Shown here: positions 52,091 to 60,148 of the stretch, piece by piece | Numbering within the stretch: the first letter of the stretch is position 1 | Layout: every line of letters starts with the position of its first letter | Origin: Saccharopolyspora indica | Lineage (GTDB): Bacteria; Actinomycetota; Actinomycetes; Mycobacteriales; Pseudonocardiaceae | DNA: 64,000 nucleotides | Reading direction: 5' to 3' | Assembly (NCBI RefSeq): GCF_027853965.1 | Contig: NZ_JAQGLB010000005.1 | Span: 372,001-436,000, forward strand | Notes under the pieces: model-generated | Database searches by the model: none | Seen by the model: the letters and a program-made list of their open reading frames with translations, nothing else | What the model was told of the DNA's origin: nothing | Made by a program: the position numbers and the translations under genes

Positions 52091-52867
52091 TCAGCCGCCT
52101 TGCGGCCCGGCGCCGGGCGCCAATCGGCGGGACAGGTCGGTGGCCGCGCCGCGCAGCGCAGCGGTCAGGTCGTCGATCCGGCCGGTGACGCGCTCGGCGG
52201 GGCCGATCAGCGTCATCGACGCCACTGTCGCACCGGAGAGCCGCACCGGCACCGCGACGGCGCCGACGTTCGCGTCGAATTCCCCGGCCGAGACCGACAC
52301 CCCGGTGTCCCGGACCTGCTGCCACCGCTGCGCCAGCTCGGCGTAGGTGGTCGGAGTGCTCGGAGTGCAGCGCGCGAGCGGCTCGGGGCCGAACAGCTCG
52401 CGGACTTCGTCGGCGGGCAGCCCGGCGAACAGCGCGTGCCCGGAGGAGCCGGCGTGACCGGGCATCACGTGCCCGACCACCGCGGTGTAGCTGATCGGCC
52501 CGCGGCCGTCCACGGCCGCGACGGTCCGGTAGGAGCCGCCGTGCGCGACGTTGAGCACGGCGCTCTCCCCCGTCTCCCGCGCCAGCATCGCCAGCACCGG
52601 GCGGGCGATCAGGCTCAGCGCACCGCTGCGCTCGGCGACGCGGGCGAGCTGGGAGACCGCCGGGCCGAGCCGGTAGCGGCGCGATTCCGGGTCGGCCAGC
52701 ACGAAACCGCGGTTGGCCAGCGTCGCCAGCAGCCGCTGGACGACCGACTTGTCCAGCCCGAGCTCGCGCCCGAGCTCGGTGACGCCCCACTCCGGCCGGT
52801 CGTCGGTGAACGCGAGCAGGACCTGCAGCGCGCGATCCGCGGTCTGCAGAAAACCGGAACCCGCCAC
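52091..52867 (-). CDS. IclR-family transcriptional regulator
   Basis: A 258-residue regulator with an N-terminal winged helix (GVTELGRELGLDKSVVQRLL) and an effector domain (VVGHVMPGHAGSSGHALFAG, then AGEFDANVGAVAVPV) of the IclR type. GTG 52867 has GGAGG five bases upstream; GTG 52873 overlaps that site and is less likely. It is first in the run with the OPT transporter, and its ligand is probably a product of peptide breakdown. A strong dyad lies 50 bases upstream. Confidence 0.92.
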   Translation of the reverse strand: MAGSGFLQTADRALQVLLAFTDDRPEWGVTELGRELGLDKSVVQRLLATLANRGFVLADPESRRYRLGPAVSQLARVAERSGALSLIARPVLAMLARETGESAVLNVAHGGSYRTVAAVDGRGPISYTAVVGHVMPGHAGSSGHALFAGLPADEVRELFGPEPLARCTPSTPTTYAELAQRWQQVRDTGVSVSAGEFDANVGAVAVPVRLSGATVASMTLIGPAERVTGRIDDLTAALRGAATDLSRRLAPGAGPQGG

Positions 52868-52916
52868 GTCCACCTCCGAGGAGCTGTTGCTATATTCACA
52901 ACGCTGTCGCTATTTG

Positions 52917-52942
52917 CGCACCGTTGCGGGTTACGGTGCGCC
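52917..52942. promoter_or_regulatory. Operator-like dyad between iclR and gntR
   Basis: GCGCACCGT and ACGGTGCGC are perfect 9-base inverted arms around TGCGGGTT. A related half, GTGCGTTACC, occurs at about 52992. The dyad may bind either of the two divergent regulators. Confidence 0.5.
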
Positions 52943-53041
52943 CGGACGTGCGGGTTTGTCAATACGTCGTCCTCAGCATTCGCGCAAACACGGTGCGTTA
53001 CCATTCCGATCACCGATCGAACAGAGCGTGGGGTGTGAGGC

Positions 53042-53695
53042 ATGGCGGGGACTTCGGTGGGTCGCGCCGTCGAGCAGATCCGGCAGATGATGCGCAGCCA
53101 GGAATTGCTGCCGGGGCAACCACTCCGGCAGGAAGCGCTCGCCGAACGCCTCGGCGTCAGCCGGGTCCCGGTCCGGGAGGCGTTAAAGGCGCTCGAAGCG
53201 GAGGGCGTGGTCCGCCACCAGCCGAACGTCGGCTACACCGTGGCCAGGCTGTCGGCGGAGGAGCTGCGGCAGGCGTACCTGATGCGCGGGGCGCTGGAGG
53301 CGATCGTGCTCCGCGAGCTGCCGCGGCTGAGCACCGCGCAGATCATCGAGCTCAGCGAGCTCAACGAGCAGATCGCCAAGGCGGCCGACGAGGTCGACGT
53401 CCTGCGCATCACCGAGCTCAACCACGACTTCCACTTCGTCATCTTCCGCGCCTCGGGCCTGCGGCTGATCGTCGACGAGATCGAGCGGATCTGGAAGATC
53501 ACCGAGGCCTACCGCACGGTCTACCTCTACGACGAGTCGGCGCGGCGCCGGATCGTTCGCGAGCACCGCCAGCTGATCAACGCCCTGCGCCGCGGCCAGA
53601 CCGAACGAGCGGTCCGCATCATGGACTCGCACCGCGACGCCACCCCGGCGCACCTGGCCCCCACCCTCGCCACCACGCTCCCCCTGCCGGGCTGA
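53042..53695 (+). CDS. GntR-family regulator (FadR/FCD subfamily)
   Basis: A 217-residue regulator: N-terminal winged helix (LRQEALAERLGVSRVPVREAL) and C-terminal FCD domain with metal-type residues in ELNHDFHFVIF, HRQLINALRRGQ and MDSHRDA. FCD regulators respond to organic acids or acyl-CoAs. It is followed after ~120 bases by a catabolic operon on the same strand, for which it is the natural regulator; it is also divergent from the iclR-transporter unit, so either could be its target. Confidence 0.92.
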   Translation: MAGTSVGRAVEQIRQMMRSQELLPGQPLRQEALAERLGVSRVPVREALKALEAEGVVRHQPNVGYTVARLSAEELRQAYLMRGALEAIVLRELPRLSTAQIIELSELNEQIAKAADEVDVLRITELNHDFHFVIFRASGLRLIVDEIERIWKITEAYRTVYLYDESARRRIVREHRQLINALRRGQTERAVRIMDSHRDATPAHLAPTLATTLPLPG

Positions 53696-53735
53696 ACTTC
53701 CGCGACCCCAACGAGTTCTGCTCCTGCCTCCGGTT

Positions 53736-53754
53736 ATTGCATTCAATTTTGTAT
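53736..53754 (+). promoter_or_regulatory. AT-rich promoter/operator island before the acyl-CoA operon
   Basis: ATTGCATTCAATTTTGTAT stands out in a very GC-rich setting, 60 bases before the crotonase start. It contains TTG-N4-CAA. It is a plausible GntR-type operator, but the symmetry is weak. Confidence 0.35.
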
Positions 53755-53813
53755 GGACTCGGGTGGTGGGGCGTGCCAGACTCGGGCCGGACCGCCGACC
53801 CGGAGGGATGGAC

Positions 53814-54596
53814 GTGGCAGATCTCGAGTACCAGGTCAGGGATGGGATCGGGACGATCCTGCTCAACCGCCCGCAGCGCAAGAACGCCTTCACCATGGAG
53901 ATGATCGACCAGTGGGCGGCGGCCATCCGGTCCGCGCGGTTCGATCCCGAGGTGCGGGTGCTGGTGCTCACCGGGGCCGGCGACGCGTTCTGCTCGGGCG
54001 TCGACCTCGACGACTTCACCGCTGGCGAAAAATCCGTGCTGGACCACAAGAACGTGCTGACCGAGCGCATCCACCAGGTCGCGCTGGCGCTGGAGGACTT
54101 CGACAAGCCGGTTCTCGCCGCGGTCAACGGCGTCGCGGTCGGCGCGGGCATGGACATGGCGCTGATGTGCGACATCCGGTTCGTCGGGGAATCCGCGCGG
54201 CTGTCCGAGGGCTACGTCCGCATCGGCCTGGTGCCCGGTGACGGCGGTTGTTACTTCCTGCCGCGGCTGGTCGGCACCGCCAAGGCGCTGGAACTGCTGT
54301 GGACCGGCGACTTCGTGGACGCCGCCACCGCGGTGGAGCTCGGCATCGCCAGCCGCAGCTACCCGGACGACGAGCTGCTGGAGCAGACCTACGCCTTCGC
54401 GCGGCGCCTCGCCGACGGCCCGCCGGTGGCCATCCGCGCGATCAAGCGGACCGTGCACCAGTCGGCGCGCACCGATCTGCGCACCTCGCTGGACCTGATC
54501 TCCTCGCACATGGCGGTCGTGCAGTCCACTGAGGACTCCGCGGAGGCGATGCGCGCGTTCAAGGAGAAGCGCAGCCCGCAGTTCCACGGCCGGTGA
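53814..54596 (+). CDS. Enoyl-CoA hydratase/isomerase family protein
   Basis: A 260-residue crotonase. The oxyanion hole is formed by GAGDAFCSGVDL and AAVNGVAVGAG. Of the two glutamates of classic hydratases, the second is kept in LSEGYVRIG but the first is Asp (AGMDMAL), so a hydratase reaction is likely but not certain. GTG 53814 is preferred to ATG 53808, which lies directly on the GGAGG. Its stop overlaps the next gene by four bases. First gene of the operon ending at 60037. Confidence 0.88.
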   Translation: MADLEYQVRDGIGTILLNRPQRKNAFTMEMIDQWAAAIRSARFDPEVRVLVLTGAGDAFCSGVDLDDFTAGEKSVLDHKNVLTERIHQVALALEDFDKPVLAAVNGVAVGAGMDMALMCDIRFVGESARLSEGYVRIGLVPGDGGCYFLPRLVGTAKALELLWTGDFVDAATAVELGIASRSYPDDELLEQTYAFARRLADGPPVAIRAIKRTVHQSARTDLRTSLDLISSHMAVVQSTEDSAEAMRAFKEKRSPQFHGR

Positions 54597-56665
54597 CCGC
54601 GGTGGACGGGTTGCTGCACCCGCGAGCGGTGGCGGTGGTCGGGGCTTCCGAGCGCTCGGCGATGGCCGGGCGGCTGACCCGGTACCTGAGCGGTTTCGAC
54701 GGACCGGTCTACCCGGTGAACCCGAACCACCGCAGGGTGCACGGCCTGCCGTGCTACCCGTCGCTGCTGGAGCTGCCCGGGCCGGTGGACCTGGTGCTCG
54801 TGCTGGTCCCGGCCGCACGGGTGCTCGCCGCGGTCGAGGACGCCGGGCGCGCGGGCGCGTCGTTCGTGGTGGTGCTCTCCTCCGGTTTCGCCGAGATCGG
54901 TGCCGTCGGGCGCGCGTTGCAGGAGCAGCTCGTCGAGGTCGCCGACCGGTACGGACTGCGGGTCGTCGGCCCGAACTGCCAGGGGCTGCTCTACCGCCCC
55001 ACCGGCTTGGCGGCCACGTTCACCGCCGCCGCGGACGGGGTGCGGCAACCGGATTCCGGCATCGCCTACGTCGGGCAGAGCGGTGCGCTGGGCGGCAGCT
55101 TCCTGGGCAAGGCCCGCGATCGCGGGATCGGGCTCACCGCGTGGATCAGCGTGGGCAACCAGGCCGACCTCACCACCACCGACGCCGCCGAACTGCTGGT
55201 CGCCGACCCGAACGTCCGGGTGCTCGCCTGCTACCTGGAGGAGCTGCCCGGCGGAGCCCGGTGGCAGCGGCTGACCGAGCGGGCCGCGGCGGCGGGCAAG
55301 CACGTCGTGGTCCTGCGTTCCGGTCGTTCCGCCGCCGGTGAGCGCGCGGTCGCATCGCACACCGGTGCGCTGGTCCGCGCGGGCACCGCGTTCGACCTGC
55401 TGACCGGCGAATCCGGTGCGATCCAGGTGGACGACCTGGACGAGCTCCTGGACACGGCGGTGGCGCTGACCGGCGAGTCCCGGCCGCGCGGCCACCGCGT
55501 CGGGGTGATCACCAGTTCCGGTGGGGCGGGCGGGCTGGCCGCCGACCAGGCCGAGGCTGCCGGGCTGCTGCTGCCGGAGCTGGACCGCGCGGCGCAGGAC
55601 GTGCTGGTGCCGCTCATCCCGGCCTTCGGCAGCACGGCCAACCCGGTGGACGTCACCGCGCAGGTCATCGACGACTCCGGCCAGTTCGGCGCGGTCTGCG
55701 GCGCGGTCGCCGAATCCGGCCAGGTGGATGCCGTGCTCGTGGTGCTGACCACGATCGGCGGGGCGGCGGCGGTGGAGGTCGCCGAGGCGGTCCTGCGGGC
55801 TGCCGAGCGCAGCACCGCACCGTTCGCGGTGGCGTGGCTGTACTCGCACGAGCAGATCGCCGAAGCCGGTTCTCTGCTGCGCCGCAACGGGATCCCGGTG
55901 CTGGACACCACCACGGCCGCGCTGCGGCTCATCGCCCGCCTGGTACCGCAGGACGGCCGTCGTGCCGAACCGGCCGCACCGCGAGGTCTGTCGCGGTTCC
56001 TGGACCGCCCATCGCTCACCGAAGCCGAGGGCGCACGACTCCTCGACGCGGTGCAGATCGCCAGACCGCGCGGGCGCATCGTCGATCCTGCCGACGTCGA
56101 TGCGGTCGCTCGGGAGTTGGGCGATCACGTCGTGCTGAAGGCCCAATCCCCCGATCTGGCGCACAAAAGCGACGTCGGTGGCGTTCTCGTCGGCATCCCG
56201 GCGGAGCGGGCTGGCCGTGCCGCGCAGGACATGCTCGACGCGGTCGCGGCGAACGCGCCGCACGCGCGCATCGATGGCGTGCTCGTCCAGGAATTGCTTC
56301 CCCCAGGCGTGGAACTGCTGATCGGCGTGCAAGGCAGCAAGCACGGCTACCCGCCGGTGGTGACGGCCGGGATGGGCGGCACCACGACCGAGCTCTACTC
56401 CGACGTCGCATCGGCGCTCGCTCCGCTCGACGCCGAGCAGGCGATCGCGCTGCTGCGGCGGCTGCGCGGATGGCCGCTGCTGGACGGGTTCCGCGGCCGA
56501 CCCCGCTGCGACGTGGCCGCTGCCGCTGCGGCGATCGCGTCGATCTCGCAGGCCGCCGTCGAACTCGGTCCCGGACTGGCCGAGCTGGAGATCAACCCGC
56601 TCGTGGTCCACCCGACCGGCGCGGTGGCCGCCGACCTCGTCGTGACCAGCGATATCCGGAGGTGA
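54593..56665 (+). CDS. NDP-forming acyl-CoA synthetase (ADP-forming acetyl-CoA synthetase family)
   Basis: Makes an acyl-CoA from acid, CoA and ATP through a phosphohistidine. The 690-residue protein joins the alpha part (CoA-binding AVVGASE...GRLTRYL, succinyl-CoA-ligase-like domains, active-site His 256 in ASHTGAL) to a C-terminal ATP-grasp beta part (LKAQSPDLAHKSDVGGV, VLVQELLPPGVELLIG, AELEINPLVV). GTG 54593 overlaps the crotonase stop and the stop precedes the transporter ATG by two bases. It would activate the acid brought in by that transporter, at lower ATP cost than AMP-forming enzymes. The substrate is unknown. Confidence 0.92.
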   Translation: MTAVDGLLHPRAVAVVGASERSAMAGRLTRYLSGFDGPVYPVNPNHRRVHGLPCYPSLLELPGPVDLVLVLVPAARVLAAVEDAGRAGASFVVVLSSGFAEIGAVGRALQEQLVEVADRYGLRVVGPNCQGLLYRPTGLAATFTAAADGVRQPDSGIAYVGQSGALGGSFLGKARDRGIGLTAWISVGNQADLTTTDAAELLVADPNVRVLACYLEELPGGARWQRLTERAAAAGKHVVVLRSGRSAAGERAVASHTGALVRAGTAFDLLTGESGAIQVDDLDELLDTAVALTGESRPRGHRVGVITSSGGAGGLAADQAEAAGLLLPELDRAAQDVLVPLIPAFGSTANPVDVTAQVIDDSGQFGAVCGAVAESGQVDAVLVVLTTIGGAAAVEVAEAVLRAAERSTAPFAVAWLYSHEQIAEAGSLLRRNGIPVLDTTTAALRLIARLVPQDGRRAEPAAPRGLSRFLDRPSLTEAEGARLLDAVQIARPRGRIVDPADVDAVARELGDHVVLKAQSPDLAHKSDVGGVLVGIPAERAGRAAQDMLDAVAANAPHARIDGVLVQELLPPGVELLIGVQGSKHGYPPVVTAGMGGTTTELYSDVASALAPLDAEQAIALLRRLRGWPLLDGFRGRPRCDVAAAAAAIASISQAAVELGPGLAELEINPLVVHPTGAVAADLVVTSDIRR

Positions 56666-56667
56666 CC

Positions 56668-58002
56668 ATGAGCGGGTCGACGAAGCCCCGCCGCTCCACC
56701 CACGTCCGCGCCGTGCTCAGCGGCTCCATCGGCAACACCGTGGAGTGGTACGACTGGTTCGTCTACGCGAACTTCGCGCTGTACTTCGCCGGGCAGTTCT
56801 TCCCGGAGGGCAACCCGACCGCGCAGCTGATGAACACCGCCGCGGTGTTCGCGGTGGGCTTCCTGGCCCGGCCGCTGGGCGGCTGGATCCTGGGTCGCAT
56901 CGCCGACCGGAAGGGCCGCAAGTTCGGGCTGACGCTGTCGGTGACCGTGATGTCGATCAGCGCGCTGCTGATCGCGATCGCCCCGAACCACCAGCAGGCC
57001 GGGTACCTCGGCGCGGTGCTGCTCCTCATCGCGCGGATCATGCAGGGCATCAGCGTCGGTGGCGAGTACGCGGCGAGCGCGGCTTACCTCACCGAGGTGT
57101 CGCAGCGCGGTTGGCGCGGGCTGGGGTCCAGCTTCCAGTACGTGTCGGTCACCGTCGGCCAGCTGCTCGGCCTGATCGTGCTGATGGTGCTGCAATCCAC
57201 GCTGACCGAGCAGCAGCTGACCGCCTGGGGTTGGCGGATCCCGTTCGTCATCGGTGCGGTCGCCGCGCTGGTGGTGTTCTACTTGCGCCGCCGGATGCAC
57301 GAGACCACGGCCTACGCCGAAGAAGAGCGCCACGACGCGCAGCAGCGACGGGGCACTTTGCGCGAGGTGTGGCGCCATCGCCGCGCCGCCGGTCTGGTGT
57401 TCGCGCTGACCCTCGGTGGCAGCGTCGCCTTCTACACCTACACCACGTACCTGACGAAGTACCTGGCGAACTCGGTGGGGTTGAGCAAACCGGACGCCGC
57501 GCTCGTCATGTTCGTGGCGTTGTGCCTGTTCACCGTGCTGCTGCCGATCGGAGGGGCGATCTCGGACAAGATCGGCCGACGGCCGGTGCTGATCTTCTTC
57601 GGCGTCGGCACCACGCTGGGCACCTACCCGATCATGACCGCGCTGCAGCGCTGGCCCGACTTCGGCGTCGCGCTGGCGCTGACCATGCTGGCGCTGACGA
57701 TCGTGGCCGGGTACTCCTCGGTGAACGCGTGCGTGAAGGCCGAGCTGTTCCCGACCAGCGTCCGCACGGTCGGTGTCGCGATCCCCTACGCGCTGGCGCA
57801 GGCGATCTTCGGGGGCACCGCGGAGTACGTCGCGCTGGCGTTCCGCGATGCCGGCGTCGAGCACTACTTCTTCTTCTACGTCTCGGCCTGCGCCCTGGTG
57901 TCCTTGCTGGTCTACGTGCTGATGCCCGAGACGCGGGCGACGGCCCTGAGCCGAGCCGAGCAGCGATCCCCGAGCGCTCCCGGAAAGGAGTCCGTGTCGT
58001 GA
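56668..58002 (+). CDS. MHS-family MFS transporter (metabolite:proton symporter)
   Basis: A 444-residue, 12-helix carrier. The MHS subfamily signature at the start is clear: GNTVEWYDWFVYANFALYF (shown in part), followed by GRIADRKGRKFGL and ARIMQGISVGGEYAASA. Members import organic acids such as shikimate, alpha-ketoglutarate, proline or betaine. ATG 56668 follows GGAGGTGA. Its position inside an acyl-CoA operon says that it imports the carboxylate oxidised there. Confidence 0.92.
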   Translation: MSGSTKPRRSTHVRAVLSGSIGNTVEWYDWFVYANFALYFAGQFFPEGNPTAQLMNTAAVFAVGFLARPLGGWILGRIADRKGRKFGLTLSVTVMSISALLIAIAPNHQQAGYLGAVLLLIARIMQGISVGGEYAASAAYLTEVSQRGWRGLGSSFQYVSVTVGQLLGLIVLMVLQSTLTEQQLTAWGWRIPFVIGAVAALVVFYLRRRMHETTAYAEEERHDAQQRRGTLREVWRHRRAAGLVFALTLGGSVAFYTYTTYLTKYLANSVGLSKPDAALVMFVALCLFTVLLPIGGAISDKIGRRPVLIFFGVGTTLGTYPIMTALQRWPDFGVALALTMLALTIVAGYSSVNACVKAELFPTSVRTVGVAIPYALAQAIFGGTAEYVALAFRDAGVEHYFFFYVSACALVSLLVYVLMPETRATALSRAEQRSPSAPGKESVS

Positions 58003-59090
58003 ACCCGTCGCTGGGTGAACTGCGCCGCGAGGTGCGCGAGCTGTGCCGGGAGTGGCGGGAGGCCGGGCGGTACCGGCCGCGGCCGGACGCCTGGTTGCGG
58101 TCGTTCGACCTGGCCTTCAGCCGGGAGCTGGCCGGGCGCGGCTGGCTGGGGATGACCTGGCCGAAGGCCGTCGGCGGCGGTGAGAGGTCCAACCGGGCCC
58201 GGTTGGTGCTCACCGAGGAGCTCCTGCGCGCGGGCGCGCCGGTGGCCGCGCACTGGATCGGTGACCGGCAGATCGGGCCGTCGATCCTGCGGCACGGCAC
58301 CGAACGGCTGCAGCGGGAGATCCTGCCGGGCATCGCCGCCGGGGAGTTCGTGTTCTGCCTGGGCATGAGCGAGCCGGACGCGGGCTCGGACCTCGCGGCG
58401 GTGCGCACCGCGGCGACTCGGGTTCCCGGCGGCTGGCGGATCGACGGCCGCAAGATCTGGACCAGCCACGCGCACCGCGCCACGCACGCCTACTTGCTGG
58501 CGCGCAGCGAGAAATCCGAGGTCAAGCACGCCGGGCTGACCGAGTTCGTGCTGGACATGACAGCCTCCGGCGTGTCGGTGTCGCCGATCGTGGACATGGC
58601 CGGTTCGCACCACTTCAACGAGGTGGTGTTCGAGGGCGTCTTCGTCCCGGAGCACCGGGTGATCGGCGCGGTCGGCAACGGCTGGCAGCAGGTCACCGAG
58701 CAGCTCTCCTACGAGCGCGGCGGCCCCGAGCGGGTGCTGTCGACCTACCCGGTGCTGGCCGAGCTGCTGGCGGTCGCCGACGACGGCCTGGCGGCGGAGG
58801 TCGGCGAGCTGGTCGCGCGGCTGGCCACGCTGCGCGCGCTGTGCGTGCAGGTCGCAGAGGCGCTGGACGCCGGTGAAGCGCCGGTGCGGGCCGCGGCGGC
58901 CTTGAAGTACCTCGGCACCGCGTTCGAGCGGGACGTGCTCGAATGCGCGCGCCGGGCAAGCGGTTCCGGAGTGATCGCACCGGAGAGCACGCTGGGCGAG
59001 GCGATCCTGGCCGCTCCCGGGTTCAGCATCCGGGGCGGCTCCTCGGAGGTGCTGCTGTCCATCCTCGCCAAGCAGGAGGTCCGGCGTTGA
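57999..59090 (+). CDS. Acyl-CoA dehydrogenase (catalytic-type subunit)
   Basis: A 363-residue FAD enzyme that oxidises acyl-CoA to enoyl-CoA. It shows FCLGMSEPDAGSDLAAVRT, the FAD-contact KIWTSHAHRATH, a likely catalytic-base region SYERGGPERVL and the C-terminal GGSSEVLLSILAKQ. GTG 57999 overlaps the transporter stop by four bases, with AGGAG upstream. It is immediately followed by a second, shorter dehydrogenase, an arrangement known for heteromeric (alpha2beta2) acyl-CoA dehydrogenases of actinobacterial sterol and side-chain degradation. Confidence 0.9.
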   Translation: MNPSLGELRREVRELCREWREAGRYRPRPDAWLRSFDLAFSRELAGRGWLGMTWPKAVGGGERSNRARLVLTEELLRAGAPVAAHWIGDRQIGPSILRHGTERLQREILPGIAAGEFVFCLGMSEPDAGSDLAAVRTAATRVPGGWRIDGRKIWTSHAHRATHAYLLARSEKSEVKHAGLTEFVLDMTASGVSVSPIVDMAGSHHFNEVVFEGVFVPEHRVIGAVGNGWQQVTEQLSYERGGPERVLSTYPVLAELLAVADDGLAAEVGELVARLATLRALCVQVAEALDAGEAPVRAAAALKYLGTAFERDVLECARRASGSGVIAPESTLGEAILAAPGFSIRGGSSEVLLSILAKQEVRR

Positions 59091-60037
59091 GCACGGAGAA
59101 ATCGCTGATCACCGAGGTCGCGGCGGACGTGCTGTCCGGAGCCGATCCGCAGGTGCAGGCGGACGCGCTGCACCCGGTGTGGCCGACGCTGGTGGAGCTG
59201 GGCTGGCCGCAGGTCGGGGTGGACGAGACGCGCGGCGGCGTCGGCGGAACCCTGCGGGACCTGACCGAGCTGGTGGCCGCGACCGCGGCGAGCGGTGTGA
59301 GCGTGCCGCTGGCGGAGGCGTCGGTCGCACGCTGGATCCTCGGCGCGGAACTGGGATCCGCTCCGCTGGTCATCGCCGCGACCAGCACGGATGCCGTGCC
59401 GTGGGCCCGCCACGCCAGCCACGTCCTGGTGCGCCCGGAGCGGGAATCCGCCTATCTCGTCGAACGCGGCGAGGTCGAGCCAGGCGAGAACCTGGCGGGC
59501 GAACCCCGTGACGCGCTGCGATCCACCGGAACGACGACTCCCCTGCCCCACGCTCCTGCGCACGAGGAGGTGCTCGCGCGCTCAGCGCTGCTCAACGCCG
59601 CCGCTTTGCTCGGCGCGGCGCGAGGCGCCTACGAGCACACGCGCACGCACGTCGCACAACGCGAGCAGTTCGGCCGTCCGCTCATCGCGCTCAAGGCAGT
59701 GGCCAACGCGCTGGCGGAGATGCGCGTTCACCTGGAAGCCACCGAAACCGCAGTGGCCCGCGCAGTGCGCGTGCACGAGCAGGATCCCGGACGCGCGCTG
59801 GTCGCGACGGCGACCGCGAAGATCACCGCCGCGCGGACCGCCACCAGCATCGCGAGGTCGGCGCACCAGCTGCACGGGGCGATGGGCGTGACGCGGGAAC
59901 ACCCGTTGCACCACGTCACCCGCAAGCTGTGGGCGTGGCGCGACGAGTGCGGCACCGAGCGGAGCTGGTCGGTGAAGCTGGGACGGATCGCCCTCGGCTC
60001 CGACGAACCGGGCCTCTGGGACCGCACCACCGCTTGA
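59087..60037 (+). CDS. Acyl-CoA dehydrogenase-like partner subunit
   Basis: A 316-residue, short acyl-CoA dehydrogenase. The N-terminal helical part is present (TLVELGWPQVGVDETRGGVG), the middle beta domain is reduced (~120-165), and the C-terminal domain keeps THVAQREQFGRPL and HQLHGAMGVTREHPL, which bind FAD across the subunit interface. The catalytic Glu position is not obvious. TTG 59087 overlaps the previous stop and follows AGGAGG. I infer a non-catalytic or half-site subunit pairing with the preceding gene product. Confidence 0.85.
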   Translation: MSTEKSLITEVAADVLSGADPQVQADALHPVWPTLVELGWPQVGVDETRGGVGGTLRDLTELVAATAASGVSVPLAEASVARWILGAELGSAPLVIAATSTDAVPWARHASHVLVRPERESAYLVERGEVEPGENLAGEPRDALRSTGTTTPLPHAPAHEEVLARSALLNAAALLGAARGAYEHTRTHVAQREQFGRPLIALKAVANALAEMRVHLEATETAVARAVRVHEQDPGRALVATATAKITAARTATSIARSAHQLHGAMGVTREHPLHHVTRKLWAWRDECGTERSWSVKLGRIALGSDEPGLWDRTTA

Positions 60038-60148
60038 GTCAGCGTTCGCCAATTAGTTCCGATCCGTTCGTTGACCTCCAGCATGGTGGAAGTCCTAGCG
60101 TCGGGGCATGATCGAACAACAGCACGCCGCGTCCCACCGCAGGTCGTC

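Noticed and set aside
53736-53754. Perfect GntR palindrome before the acyl-CoA operon
   Set aside because: The AT-rich island is clear, but arm symmetry is poor when checked base by base, so it is listed only with low confidence.
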